In this document: piece after piece, positions 22,885 through 34,013 of the stretch
Position numbering within the stretch: the first letter of the stretch is position 1
Layout of the letters: each line of letters opens with the position of its first letter
Source: Hymenochaete sp. R1
Taxonomy: Eukaryota > Basidiomycota > Agaricomycetes > Hymenochaetales > Hymenochaetaceae
Length of the DNA: 64,000 nucleotides
NCBI GenBank assembly: GCA_019400425.1
Contig: JAFREE010000097.1
Span: 1 to 64,000 of the forward strand
Direction of reading: 5' to 3'
The notes under the pieces: model-generated
The model's database searches: none
Told to the model about the DNA's origin: nothing
Seen by the model: the letters and a program-made list of their open reading frames with translations, nothing else
Program-made: the position numbers and the translations under genes

Positions 22885-23926
22885 ATGTCGTCACACCATA
22901 CGCATGAAAATTCTTCGTCCTATTCTTCGTCTTCGTCCTCGTCCTCTGATGAATGGGATGGTTGCGAGCCTGCCTCTGTCCTTGATAGGAAGGTCCGCTT
23001 TTGTGAGTGCAAGCCTATGCTAACCATTAACTCCACTAATGAACCATGCAACATTAGATGCATCTCAAATCATCGATGATTTTGAAAACAAGGTGAAGAT
23101 CGGTGAAAATAAGTGGTATGTGCCTGTGCCCGAAAACCGTAAGTGATTAATTTGTTTCGAATAATATTCTCAGTTGGCAACCTCAGAATTCGATTTTCTT
23201 CAATAGCGCTGGATCTTCAGTGCGGTTTCTTTTCCACGAAATGTAAAGCCACCAGAAATGCCATCAAAGACCCAGATCAACAGATCCAATTTTTTGATAC
23301 GAGCTATGATGCAGTGTACCATGCAACGAGAGTCATCCTGAAAGCTCAGAAACGGCATTTCTCTAAGGAACTGACCGCGACCATCATGAAAATCGACCAC
23401 AAGGCAGACTGGAACTACATCCGCATTGAGTTGGAGAACGTATTGAAGATCGGAAAGAAATTAGACGAAACAGTCTCATATTTGAGTAATCTGTACAATG
23501 AAATACAGTTCTGTCACCGCTCCGCAATTGGGAAGGAATATACTATGCCGCCCTTTGCGACGCAAGAGCTTTCTAGTATTTTGAAAGTACCCTGCCTCCA
23601 GGGCTATTTCATCAAAATGCGTGAGTGGATTTATAGAGCATCACTCGTCATCAGAACCGCTGACACAACTGCCGACAGCCATGAGTACGAGACTGGTGTG
23701 TCCTGCTAAAGACGCTGCTGGTAAACGCTGCGGCCTGGCTTTTCATTTTGGAGGCCCAGGAATGTTTCATAGCAGGAAATTTGAGTCCGTGCAGGGAAAG
23801 TTCATCGAGGGAATGAAGAGTCTTGCTGATAGGCACGTTGAGTACCATCGTCGAGAGGGCTGCAAAGACTTGCCTTTGTCATCCGCTCAGCTTCACGCGG
23901 CATGGAAGGAGGAGTCTGGGAAGTAG
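22885..23926 (+). CDS. Paralogue B of a two-module Cys-Cys-His family (unrecognised)
   Basis: Four exons in phase 1: 22885-23002, 23058-23138, 23207-23620, 23679-23926 (286 residues). Exon 1 is Ser-rich and ends ASVLDRKVRF. The 81-base exon 2 reads ASQIIDDFENKVKIGENKWY then VPVPEN. Exon 3 opens LQCGFFSTKC and contains the conserved helix YHATRVILKAQKRHFSKEL. It closes with a CLQGYFIKM strand. Exon 4 has LVC, nine residues, C, then GLAFHFGG, the H-x3-H motif DRHVEYHRREG, and a final AAWKEES helix. Closest to paralogue C in protein and upstream DNA. No signal peptide or membrane segment seen. Function unknown. Confidence 0.75.
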
Positions 23927-24764
23927 CTAAGTCTGGGTCGTCATGCCGAAAGGTAAGGAGTAGCCCGAATCGTAATTGAACTGCAATATCTAGCATTTAC
24001 ATATAATTGACTTTTGTTTGGCGTCCTCTCTACGTCGATGGCCAGTGGACCACACAGTAAGAATTGGCGTAGCATCTTCTGAACGGTCGTACTGGTATCC
24101 CCAGCGGTCAAGAAAAGCAGAAGACGAATTGTAGGAATAAATATGCACCCAATCGGGCTTGAGGTAATAAAAAAAGTCGTAAAATAACAAGCGCGAGAAA
24201 CGCGAGGTTGCTTTCAGCTATTCACCATCATCATCACCGCCTCCTTCATCCATTTTCTTCGATAGTCCGACCTAATCACGACCCTTGTTCGTCTCAAATT
24301 CAACGCGGAACTAATGATTGATGATAAGGACTGGTCTCTGACGTACGGCCAGCGACAATTTCGGGTTTCTATGCTTACTTTCTTTGCACCCTCGATCGCC
24401 AACCTCAGGGAGGCAGTTTGCGACAGAAGAAAGGAGCTATCTCGGCAACTCGTCATTGTCAAGAGATCGGAGCTGTCAGTTCCAACCACTTCTCGTCTTG
24501 CATCTGGATGAGTCTTGGGCGTTTTAAATCCAGACCGATATGATATGTAGAAGGAAAATGCAGTATGAGGGGCGAGGGAGGCACCAAGAAGCAGGTACGT
24601 AATGCATCCTCGTAATTTTGTACGTTGAAAACTAATGTATATAGGTCAAGCTTCGCGCTAGTTCATTCGCGTACTTCACTTTGCGCGAGCAAAAAACGAG
24701 CCAACAGGTCTTAAAACCATGTCGGGCCACTGCTACCTTGATTGCCCTCATCTCGCCCACAACA
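23927..24764. promoter_or_regulatory. Spacer between paralogues B and C with duplicated upstream segments
   Basis: The spacer contains the second copies of the upstream segments described for paralogue B (near 24366-24430 and 24680-24740). A short open frame at 24314-24511 matches no other copy as protein and is not called. Nothing else supported. Confidence 0.55.
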
Positions 24765-25830
24765 ATGCAAGTAGCACACAGGCCGAAGAAAGGCGCATCG
24801 TCTTCCGATTCAGGGAACGGTTGTGCGCCTGCCTCTGTCCTCAACAAAAAGGTCCGTTTTTGTGAGTGCAAGTCTGCGTTTATTGTTACTTCCGTTGAAT
24901 AATCTACACTTTCGCAGTTGCTTCTCAAATCATAGATGATTTCGACAACAAAGTGAAGATCGGACTGGACAAGTGGCACGTACCTATTCCCGAAAACCGT
25001 AAGTGATTAGAATGCTGTGCATGATGCCTGCGGTCGGTAACCTATCATTCTTGCTTCATGAAACAGCTTACTTTCTTAAATGTCCATTCTCTCGCGAATG
25101 CAAAATCAGTGGCACTGGGGGTTACGAGAAGGAAATCAAATTCTTCGATAGTAGCTATGAAGCCATCTTCCACGCGACGAGGAGCATCTTGAAAGCCCAA
25201 GAGCACCACTTTTCCAAGGAATTGAGCATGACCCTCAAAGAAATTCAAGGAAAGAACATGCCTTGGGGTGAGGCTCTCAGAGCTGAATTGGCGTACGTGT
25301 GGGGGATCGGTGAAAGTGTGGAATCCATTCGCAACTATCTGAGAAATCTCAATATGTGCATTCAAAGCGATCCTTTTTTCAGTTGCAGCGCGATTCCCAC
25401 TATGCCGAGCTTCGCGACACAACAACTTGACCACGGTGCAACCGCAGAATGCGGTAAATCCTTTTACATCATAATGCGTAAGTGCGACTATACCTTGAAA
25501 TAGACACCGGACACACTGAGACTGGTATTTACAGCCATGAGCACAGAACTGAAGTGTTCAATGCCGAATTCTGACCGCAGTGGTGGTTGTGGACTCCTCT
25601 TCCATTACAAACACTACCAGAGGCAATTTATCGACCAAGCTGATTTTGAGGTCGCGCAGGTGCATTTCTTGGATACGTTGAAGGCTGTTGTCGACAATCA
25701 CATCGAGTACCATCGAGATAAAGGTTATGCAGACTTGCCTAAGTCGTGGGATCAACTTTGCAAGGCATGGGAGAGGAATTCGTCTACGAATGTGGCCAGT
25801 GGTTCATCCCGTCGGAAGAGCAAGAAATAG
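24765..25830 (+). CDS. Paralogue C of a two-module Cys-Cys-His family (unrecognised)
   Basis: Four exons in phase 1: 24765-24861, 24918-24998, 25067-25477, 25535-25830 (294 residues). The start MQVAHRPKKGASSS is chosen because it leads in frame into ASVLNKKVRF, matching paralogue B; an ATG at 24718 is in another frame. Exon 2 reads ASQIIDDFDNKVKIGLDKWH then VPIPEN. Exon 3 has LKCPFSREC and the helix FHATRSILKAQEHHFSKEL. Exon 4 has LKC, ten residues, C, GLLFHY, DNHIEYHRDKG and a CKAWERN helix. It ends in a basic SSRRKSKK tail that could be a nuclear signal and is absent from B. Likely the most recent duplicate partner of B. Confidence 0.75.
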
Positions 25831-26921
25831 GTTCGACCCTAGTTGATGCAAAGCGTCGCGTCTCCATTCTTCGCCAGATACTCTTAAATCTGGTCGGCAT
25901 AGGCCTACGCTCAATCCTTCTAGGTTGATGTTGATGTTTGCAACCTTTATAGTGATTACGATATAGAACATATACTTGATTTATGCATCCCTGCCTGATA
26001 CCGATCAGCGTGGTCCTGAAGGGAGCAATTTCTAGATGGAGTTTAAACTGGCATTCAAGCATACCATTGACAAGGTTAGTAGCTTACTGTCCTTGGAAAA
26101 GTCTGCAAGATGACGCAGGATTCGGATAGAAGCCCATTGGCACGATTATGGCACGCAGTGAAAACGAACTCTTGGTGTTTCGAGTCGTCTCTTTGAATTG
26201 ATTGAGTCCCATTGGCATCAGCGGTGAGTGTGACTCCCTCCGACTCTTGCATGTTAACTGGTTCGTTCGGGAAAAACCTTTAACATTATCGGGCTGAACT
26301 TTTGCTTTTGGATCGCATCGTTACCGTCGTAGAGGATGATTGTCGTTCGCAAAAAAAAACTTCATGAACTTTTCTACTTTGCACGTACCTGATTTCAAGA
26401 CGGATCAAATGCGTGGATTCGAAAAGGAGACTTACCCAGACCACCAGCGACTATATTATTGCAATAATAAGTCCTGCAAACGTTTAAGGAGGCGCATACT
26501 CGATCGATGAGTCTAAGCCTAACGTTCCTTTGCGCATTTTTTCTTGGTTCCTTCTAATTTATGAAGCTCTACAACATTTCAAAGATGGACTCCCTTCTCC
26601 TTGAGGTGCGCACGCTCATTGATTTTTGTTGAACCGAGCCATCGCCGATATTCACTGTGATTCTGTGAAGTCCGATTTGAATTTCTGATCTTAGCGGATG
26701 TGATGGAAGAAGCGCATTGCTTACTAGGAGTCATGAATATTTGCTTTGCGCCCGTTCAAATTCAAAATAGAACTAACTGTTGATGTCCTGCATAACGGCT
26801 AGAACCAGAACTGACTAAGAGTAACTATGCGTTTGAGACGATAAACATTGCAGGACTATATGAGCCCTTCAAGGAAAGTGTAGTCGCAGAACTCCTTGCT
26901 TCTACCCTACAACCCACAGTC
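25831..26921. other. Spacer between paralogues C and D
   Basis: About 1.1 kb. The 3' part (from about 26740) has loose similarity to the upstream DNA of B and C. A 33-codon frame at 26409-26510 contains YYCNNKSC, a Cys pair reminiscent of the family, but is too short to call a gene. Confidence 0.45.
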
Positions 26922-28005
26922 ATGGACGACATTACCATTTCACCAGAGTTGGAGTTTTGTGAGTTCTCCCTCCAGCAATATTCATTAGTAACTTACGGTT
27001 TCGAATCAGTCGGAAATGCTATCATAAAGGATTTCAGTGATATACTAAAGGAAGGCTCCCTGGCGTGGTACGTGCCAATGCCTGAGAGTAAGCTTAGTTC
27101 CTTTCATTGTCCTCACAAGAAAAGTATCTCAAAACTCAATTTGTTTAGACCACAATCTCAAATGCCTCTCAGAAGTTTGTCTAATGAACGACGACGACCA
27201 TAATGAAGTCAGCAAGCTCTTAACGAGAGTCTCCTTCCACTCGACTTCGCACGGTGCCATCAAGAACGTGTCATGCAATGTTCTCAAAGCTCAGCAGCTG
27301 CACCATCGTGTAGAAGCGCTGACGTATTGTAAACAGCTTTTACCGGCTCTTAATGGTTACGTTACATCAATCGACTCTTGGGAGGCGTTATCGAAGGAAT
27401 TGGTGCATGCAGGGAAGATACAAGAATATGGAACTCGAGTGGCGCAGTTCTCAGAACATTTGAAGCACATCGATGCCATCGTTGAATCATGGAGCTCTGC
27501 ATCCCCTCCAACGGTACCAAAAATTGTTTTAGATGAGGTCCACAGTGATTTCAAGATGCCCTGCATTTATGGTCATCACCTAGTAATTCGTGAGTAAAAG
27601 AATATCCATTCGTCATCTTCATTTCACTGATCCCATACGCTCCTTTCTCAACCATTCGTAATTTTTTGACTGTCTTCCGAAGCTTCGTATGGCGTGCTCC
27701 GATGTAACGTTAAGGGCTGCAAGAAGACCTGTCTGGATTTCGGGGGCTTTCATCACACCTACTCCCAAATTGATTTATCGAATGCGCAACAACCGCTTCT
27801 TGACAACTTGAAGAATGTTGCTTATCAACACTACAAATATCATCGCAACGGGGGAATCAGTAAGGACAAACTCGTGTCGCTTCAATCAATCGAGAATGAC
27901 TGGCTGGAGAGAAAAAAAAGGTATGACACTGCTAGGCAAATCCAGTCCTCAAACTCGGCCATGGATACGAAAGCTGGCAAGATCCGTACGAGGGCGGATA
28001 AGTAA
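26922..28005 (+). CDS. Paralogue D of a two-module Cys-Cys-His family (unrecognised)
   Basis: Four exons in phase 1: 26922-26958, 27010-27087, 27149-27589, 27683-28005 (292 residues). The short first exon MDDITISPELEF resembles that of paralogue E. Exon 2 (78 bases, one codon shorter than in the other copies) reads GNAIIKDFSDILKEGSLAWY then VPMPEN. Exon 3 opens LKCLSEVC and has CNVLKAQQLHHRVEA and an FKMPCIYGHHLVI close. Exon 4 has LRCNVKGC plus a third Cys (KKTC), GGFHH, and the H-x3-H motif YQHYKYHRNGG, then a NDWLERKK helix and a basic tail. Function unknown. Confidence 0.73.
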
Positions 28006-28600
28006 TAGGGAGCTAAGAACATGAGAATTAGGTTATAATTTTTTTTTCCTTTCCCCTGATCTTCTTTGCTTTAGCGATCGGCCGTTAGATTAAAGTGAAA
28101 GAAATGTTAATTTAGTCATTCTTTACAAGCGTAAGCTTAGCCTTTGCTGGGAATGCTTTGAAGTCTTTTGACTGAGACAGACTCTTTGAGGCGAAAATAG
28201 CCTGAGTGTATGGGTCTGTTGGAGGATGCCTTTCCTCTTGCCATCTTACGAACGCAAGGCTCGCGCCAGAATATACGTACAGCGAGAATACTCGTGCTTG
28301 CACTTGCTTGCTGATCGAGTCTACCATCTCAGTTCGGCAAAGTTTGAAGAAAGGCCAGCTAAGAAATATGCAAGATCCCAACCCTTGGCGGGACTTTTGA
28401 GGAGTGAAAAAGGGACTGTAAATGATAAATTAAGGAATGGTACGGGATAAAGTATAGAATGATGAATCGAGTAATGAAGAGGTTGAAAATAAATGCAATA
28501 TAAATGTTCGATGAGAATTGCGGAAGCAGAATAGAAGTATCGATCCAGCAGTGAAGAGTAAAAAATGAAGGGGAACTTAGTTTTCAAGTATTTCCTGGAT
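28006..28600. other. Intergenic between convergent paralogue D and the PNUTS-like gene
   Basis: 595 bases, AT-rich, expected to hold both 3' ends. No coding or RNA feature seen. Confidence 0.5.
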
Positions 28601-31600
28601 TCACTCGTAAAACCCTTGCGACTGACCCGGCGGTCCCTCGTGACTGAAATGACATCCATCTCCAAATTTACAACTTGAATCAAAAATAAAGAAATCTTCC
28701 GTTAGCCAACCAGGAATATTTTATAACACAATCAATGACAAGAAAGGAACACTCACCCGCCCCGTTGGTAATAGTCACAGCGCTTCCTCCCTTTTGAATC
28801 AAAATTTCCCCTCCCACGGCCTCTTCCTCTCCCTCTTCCCCGTCCACGCTCCCCTCTTTCTCTTTCTCTTTCCCTATCCCAATCACGGTCTCCACCGCCA
28901 CTGCCTCGTCCACCTCCCCATCCTTGATCCTGCTCCTGCTCGTGCTGGGGATACCCACCGCCGTTCGCATCCGCATAAGCACCGTACGAAGGCGTTTGCT
29001 GCGCGGAGGGCGGGGCTGCATACCCCCATCCCTGCTGCTGCTGCCCTTGAACTGAAGGGTCATAAGCTGCAGCGTATGGATCCGATGGAGCAAGCGCTGG
29101 CGGAGCAGGAGCAGCAGCAACACCTCCATATTGTGTGTCGAACGTACCCAGCCCTAAGGATGCCGCTAAGCTCTGCAACGTCTTCGCATCAATCTTGCCC
29201 AAGTCGAATCCCGCCACGCCCGTGCCTAACCCAGGTACCACGGTCTGCGCCTGTCCTCCCTGTCCGTCAGCAGTCATGTGCATCGAATGGGGCAAAAGTG
29301 AAGTGGGAGCAGGTGCCGAAAGTTGGTCAACGAGCTGGGCGACACTCGTTGCGTTCCCGAAGAACGACTGGACTTCGGCGCCTGGGACCATCTGGTGGGC
29401 TGATTTGTCCGATTCTTCTGCTGAGAGCTGGGAGAGGGGTTCAGACGGGGAAAACGGAATGTCATTTGGAGAGAAGTAAATGGCGCCGAGGGTATTTTTC
29501 TCGCGTTCTTCTTGGGTAGAACGTTCAGAGCTTAGGCTGCCGACCGGGGTGATGACGAAATCGGTTGGGAAGGAAATTGCTGATGAGGTATGCGTTTAAA
29601 GGCAGTTTGATAGTGTAGAACGGAGAACGGTTACGTACGGCAGGGCTCATACCAATCAATGACCTCTTCAAACAGGTGTATATGCATCGCTGCACCTTCT
29701 GCTCGTTCCAAGTCCCGAATACTATGTGCCGTATGTTCACCCTTAAAATCCATGAAATCAACGATTTTTCGATATTTTCATAGGTGTTACGAGTATTTAC
29801 CTCAGGCCCCTCATCCTCATACACAGCTGGCTCAATAATCTGTATCTTCTCCAACTCTCCCTCAGGAGCCCACGTCACTCGTCTTTTCTTCTTCGGTCTC
29901 GCCCCAGATCCAGATGCAGCCGCTGAGGTACCCAAAGGCGGCGGGGTCGCCGTTCCCGTTCTCGACTCAGACTTCACACCTGTAAGCATCGCTCCCGGCC
30001 CAGAAGCGGCCCCAGACCCAGAGGGTGGCCTCCCCGTCGCTGCCGACGACGAACCAGCTGTAGCTCTTCTGTTCATCTCCTTGAGCGCCTGCTCGAATGG
30101 GTTCTCATCATTCGGCTGAGCGGCTTCGCCACCGTTCCTAGTGCCGCCGCCAGTCGACCCCGCCGCCGTCGATCCCTGCGCAGAAGTGTTGACGTTACCT
30201 GTCAACGAAGAACCCTTCTTGAAACTCGGAAGCGCTTTCTTTATCTTCGGCGTCGAGAAAAACGATGAATCTGTTTTAGCGTCCTTCACTTCGACTTTCT
30301 TGACTGCCTTCGCTCCGTGACCAGATGTAGAAGCTGTAGGTACGACGGTCACTTTGGTTCCACCCGAGCCGCTGCCAGAGCCTGCTTTCGACGTCGAGGA
30401 CGAACTCATCTCGGAGAGCTTTCGTTTTCGCGTCTTGTCTGTACGTTTGGTTATTCGTTTCCGTTGCATGATCCCCAGTGATTTCGATGGGTATTAGTGT
30501 GCCGATTCGATTTGGATTGAATTGCATTGAAATGACGCCGCACAGCCATTCGTTATTGGTTTTTTTGCGCGTGCGTGCATGCGCGTGATTGGTCGATTTA
30601 AGGTTTTTTTTCACATACGGTTTTTTTCCATTTCGAAGTGTGATTCAAATTTTGCCATTTCGAACGCATATGGGAAAGCCAGAGCAAAAAAGTCATTTTC
30701 GTCAGATGCCGAACTCAGCCGAGAGTAAACAGGCACAATTAAGGGAAGGAAATGAATGACAAAATGGACCCACAAAAAGCACTCACCTTCGATTTCAACG
30801 CGCGGCTTCGCTCCGCTTCCGTTAGTCCCGGCATCCTTCCCACCCTCGAGTAGGTTCCGCCACTTCGTTTCGACGTTCTGCGCCATATCTTTGACCGCTG
30901 TTCAAATCAAACAGAGATAAATTGCATCAGAGTTCATACCATTTCATTGACGAGTTTGGGTTGAAGGGGATCAATTTAAGAAGAAAATAAAGACAGAAAA
31001 GGAGGAAAGGGGACGAAGAATAAGACGAGATAGGGGCATGTCGGGATCAATGACGTAATTTGGCCGAATTTGGCCAAAAAAGTTCCCTGGGAGATCAAAA
31101 TTATTTCCGCGCAGTGCACATCAAGATGCCAGCCAGCGCCAAACACGTAACGCAACGTCCCATTCCTGGAATGCACAAGTTTCGTTTCGAGATGCGTAGA
31201 AGGGCGATTTTTGTCATTGCATTTTCAGTAGCAAGGCAGGCGGATCGAGTGAACAGAATACCACCCCTCCCTATTTCCTCCTTCCGTTTGTGTGCCGAAG
31301 CCGGAACTGAGAATAGATTTGGACATGCGTGCCGCCTGTATCCTCATCCGCGGTCGTCACGATTCTGGAGATCGACGGAGGCATGCAGTCATTCCGAGAT
31401 GGGATCAATTCTCCAATCGTTCGGCGCTTTTTCGGATTTTTGTTTCTTTGCTTCTCGCTTTCAAAAACGAGAATTCTCTCTCACTCCTGTGCATAGATAA
31501 TTTGTTTTCGTAGTTGTTTTCGGATCTCGAGCGTCCGTTTCAAAAAGAAATATACCATTTCTTTTTCTTCTTTCGTCTTGTCGTTCTTTTTAAAAGAAAA

Positions 31601-33370
31601 AGTAGGGGGAAGGCGTGAAAGAAAAAATAGATAAAAAAGGAGGAGGAAAGAGTATGAAAATAGACGAAGAAGATGATGGGTCTGATTTGGGTCGAGAAGG
31701 AAAGATGCTCACCAGGTGCGGTACTATCAGATTTTAAAATTACCCTCGTCAGCTTGCCGGGCCGGTACTCTTTCAATTCCTCCAATCCAAGGGGCAATCG
31801 ATCCAACACCTAAAATGATTCCACAGCCCTCAGGTCAACCATCGATTTCATTTACAATCATTTATAACACTTAAATATCACTCACGTGCAAAATGGGCAT
31901 CACACATCCTGCTTCTCCACCATCCTCACCCTTCACACCTGCCTTTAGCCAGCTCAAAAGCAGCCCCATCGCACCAACATCACGCGCCCAAGCAGCAAAG
32001 AATGCATTGCTTGCCCCATCTCGAATCTTCGCAAACACTTCTGTCCGCACGTTTGGGTCTGTCACACGTGCAGCACCACCATGTGCTGAGATAAGACTCA
32101 TGAGCAGACGAACGGTAGACGGATTGCTGAGTGCGGTTGGAGTGAGAAGTTTTGGAAGGCTTGCGCGAAGATCTGTTGGGAAGGTAACCTGGACAGCTCT
32201 TGAAGAAGTCGACGGGACGTCGGTGGCAGAGGATGCTTCAGGCGTTGAGGTGGCGGAGTTGGAGCTGGAAGGCTTATTTTGGTCAGGACGGCCCGCAATG
32301 CTATACATGTACTGCAAGGGACTGATAGTTAGTTGTTGCGGGTTGACATTCATTGTACGTTCAGGAGGGATATTGAGCTGGTTAGAGGCATGAGGTTGTT
32401 GGGCTTGGTGTTGCGTGTTCACAAACATCGATGGTGAGAATGATGATTGTTGGTGATTTTGGAAACTGTACACCATTGCAGAGTCGTTATGGGTCAACGT
32501 CGTAGGCGGGCTTCGATGGTCGACGAGCATGGGTGCCGTTGAAGACGATGGGGGTTCAGAGAAAGATGTATTGACCTGTGGGGACGTTAGAGAAGGGCTG
32601 TCGTGCACGTGAAAGTAGTACATCGGTCAGAACCTAAACAACCCCAATCTGAAGTCACAAACGCACTCAATTATCGTATTATCATTTGTCTGGTTCTGTT
32701 GAGACGGCATCGGATCCAGTGTCGACGGTGTAACTTGAGCTTGCTGTGTCCGTTGTTGGCTGTGACCATTTGGCATTGTGTTTCCCGTTGCGCCAAAAAG
32801 AGACGAGTACGAGGACAATGGGACGGACAAAGGTGCTTGTGCTGGCCAAGTCGAAGCAGAGCCGGCTTGAAAGGGGGTCATCATATTGAAAGATGAGTAG
32901 AAGCCCGGATACATATTCTGCATGGGCAACGATGAGCCTGGACGCGCGTATTTACAGCAGTCAGGTCATATTTGAGTCGTCATCGCAATCGTTGGGCCGC
33001 GACGATTCGATTCATATTCGAAACACCGCGTCGGTAGGAAACGAATTATGGAAGGAGAAAAGTAATCATAGTAATCGTCTCAGTATTTCTTCGTTCATCG
33101 CTAAAGATCTTGTATTGAGAGAAAATGCTCACCCTGGGCGAGATCCGCAAGTCCGAGTTCAGCGGCGAGGTTGGTGGCCCAATCGTCCGAGCCATTGGGT
33201 TGGGAAGACGCCCCCGAACTGTGCGCATTCGCGTCTGCAGAAGGAGGCGCAATGGATGTTTGGGTTCCCTGAATGGGGCGGTCGACAGCTGCGGTGGTTG
33301 TGGAGGATGAAGGATGATGTTGATGCTGATCATTCAGCCAAGAGTTGTGGGAATATGTAAAGGGGTCCAT
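28601..33370 (-). CDS. PNUTS-like PP1 regulatory subunit (TFIIS-N, RVxF, CCCH finger)
   Basis: The domain order matches animal PNUTS/PPP1R10, which targets protein phosphatase 1 to transcribing RNA polymerase II and 3'-end processing. The start is MDPFTYSHNSW at 33370 (a GTG-initiated extension is ignored). A Gln/Ser/Pro-rich region of about 250 residues precedes a TFIIS N-terminal (LW) domain: RLLMSLISAHGG and GLLLSWLKAG, then LPLGLEELKEYRPGKLTRVI, then VKDMAQNVETKWRNLLEGG. The PP1 docking motif is in KKKRRVTWAPEGELEKIQ (about 29850-29900), closely like the PNUTS RVxF/W site. A Gly/Gln region and an Arg-Gly tract (about 28820-28870) follow. A C-x7-C-x5-C-x3-H zinc finger (CDYYQRGGC, then CHFSH) is rebuilt across the last intron, ending GQSQGFYE. 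One intron inside the LW domain is unusually long (815 bases). Minor exon borders near 29600-29800 are uncertain. Confidence 0.85.
30898..31712 (-). other. 815-base intron inside the TFIIS-N domain of the PNUTS-like gene
   Basis: The donor GTGAGC follows LTRVILKSDSTAP, and the acceptor CAG precedes AVKDMAQNVETKW. The protein domain is continuous across the join, so no coding exon is missing. It is more than ten times the usual intron length here. No open frame with a recognisable motif was found inside it, on either strand. Confidence 0.7.
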
Positions 33371-34013
33371 TCGGAGACGATACGATGACACCGTATGTAC
33401 GAGCGACTGTTTGAGCTCGTCACTTTTCCAGCTCTCTTTTTTCTCCTCAATAAAATTACTCTTTAGAAGAACGGAGAGAAGCTGCTACTTCAGGAGGATA
33501 ATATGGAGGAACAAGACACGGGTACGAAACGCTCTTGTGCCGGGGCTCTTAGGCACTGACTTGTCCCTGCTGTTCGTCTTCTCTCCCGCCAAAAAGAGCG
33601 ATGAGTTACGATGCGAAAGACGACGAGCAGCAAGTCTGATAGCCTCTGACGGTGAGAGCAGTCGCTCAAGGAGGAGCGTTCAGCGGGAAGGGGCGTGTTG
33701 GTCGCCGTTGGACGAAAAGAGACTGTGAAAGGACCCCCCACTGGGCGGACGAAGACACCCGCAAAAGGTTCTTCTTGAGGCAATGATCGACGGTAAGTAA
33801 TTAAAGCGGAGTTTGAAGTATTTTCTTTCATTACATTATGTAATATAATAAAATGGATGATAAATAGCCGCGTCTATCAATTTCTCTGTTCGTTCCTTTT
33901 TTTTCTTGCCCACCGAACCCCCTTCTTCTTTCTATTGCCCGCGGTCACTCCTTTACTTACCTTACGACACTACAACGCGTCGCGCCCGCGTCCATCACCC
34001 TTCCTCATCGGTC
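33371..34013. promoter_or_regulatory. Divergent promoter (PNUTS-like / HMG box) with ACGCGT
   Basis: 643 bases between two start codons. A perfect ACGCGT palindrome at 33975-33980, followed directly by CGCGC, lies about 35 bases before the HMG-box start. Other parts show only low-complexity T-rich tracts. Confidence 0.45.

Noticed and set aside
28794..29519. Plus-strand frame over the PNUTS 3' half
   Set aside because: It is the antisense of the Arg-Gly and Gln-rich coding exon and has no motif or splice partner of its own.
33371..33391. Extended start of the PNUTS-like gene at 33391
   Set aside because: The extension begins with GTG, not ATG. The first ATG in frame is at 33370.
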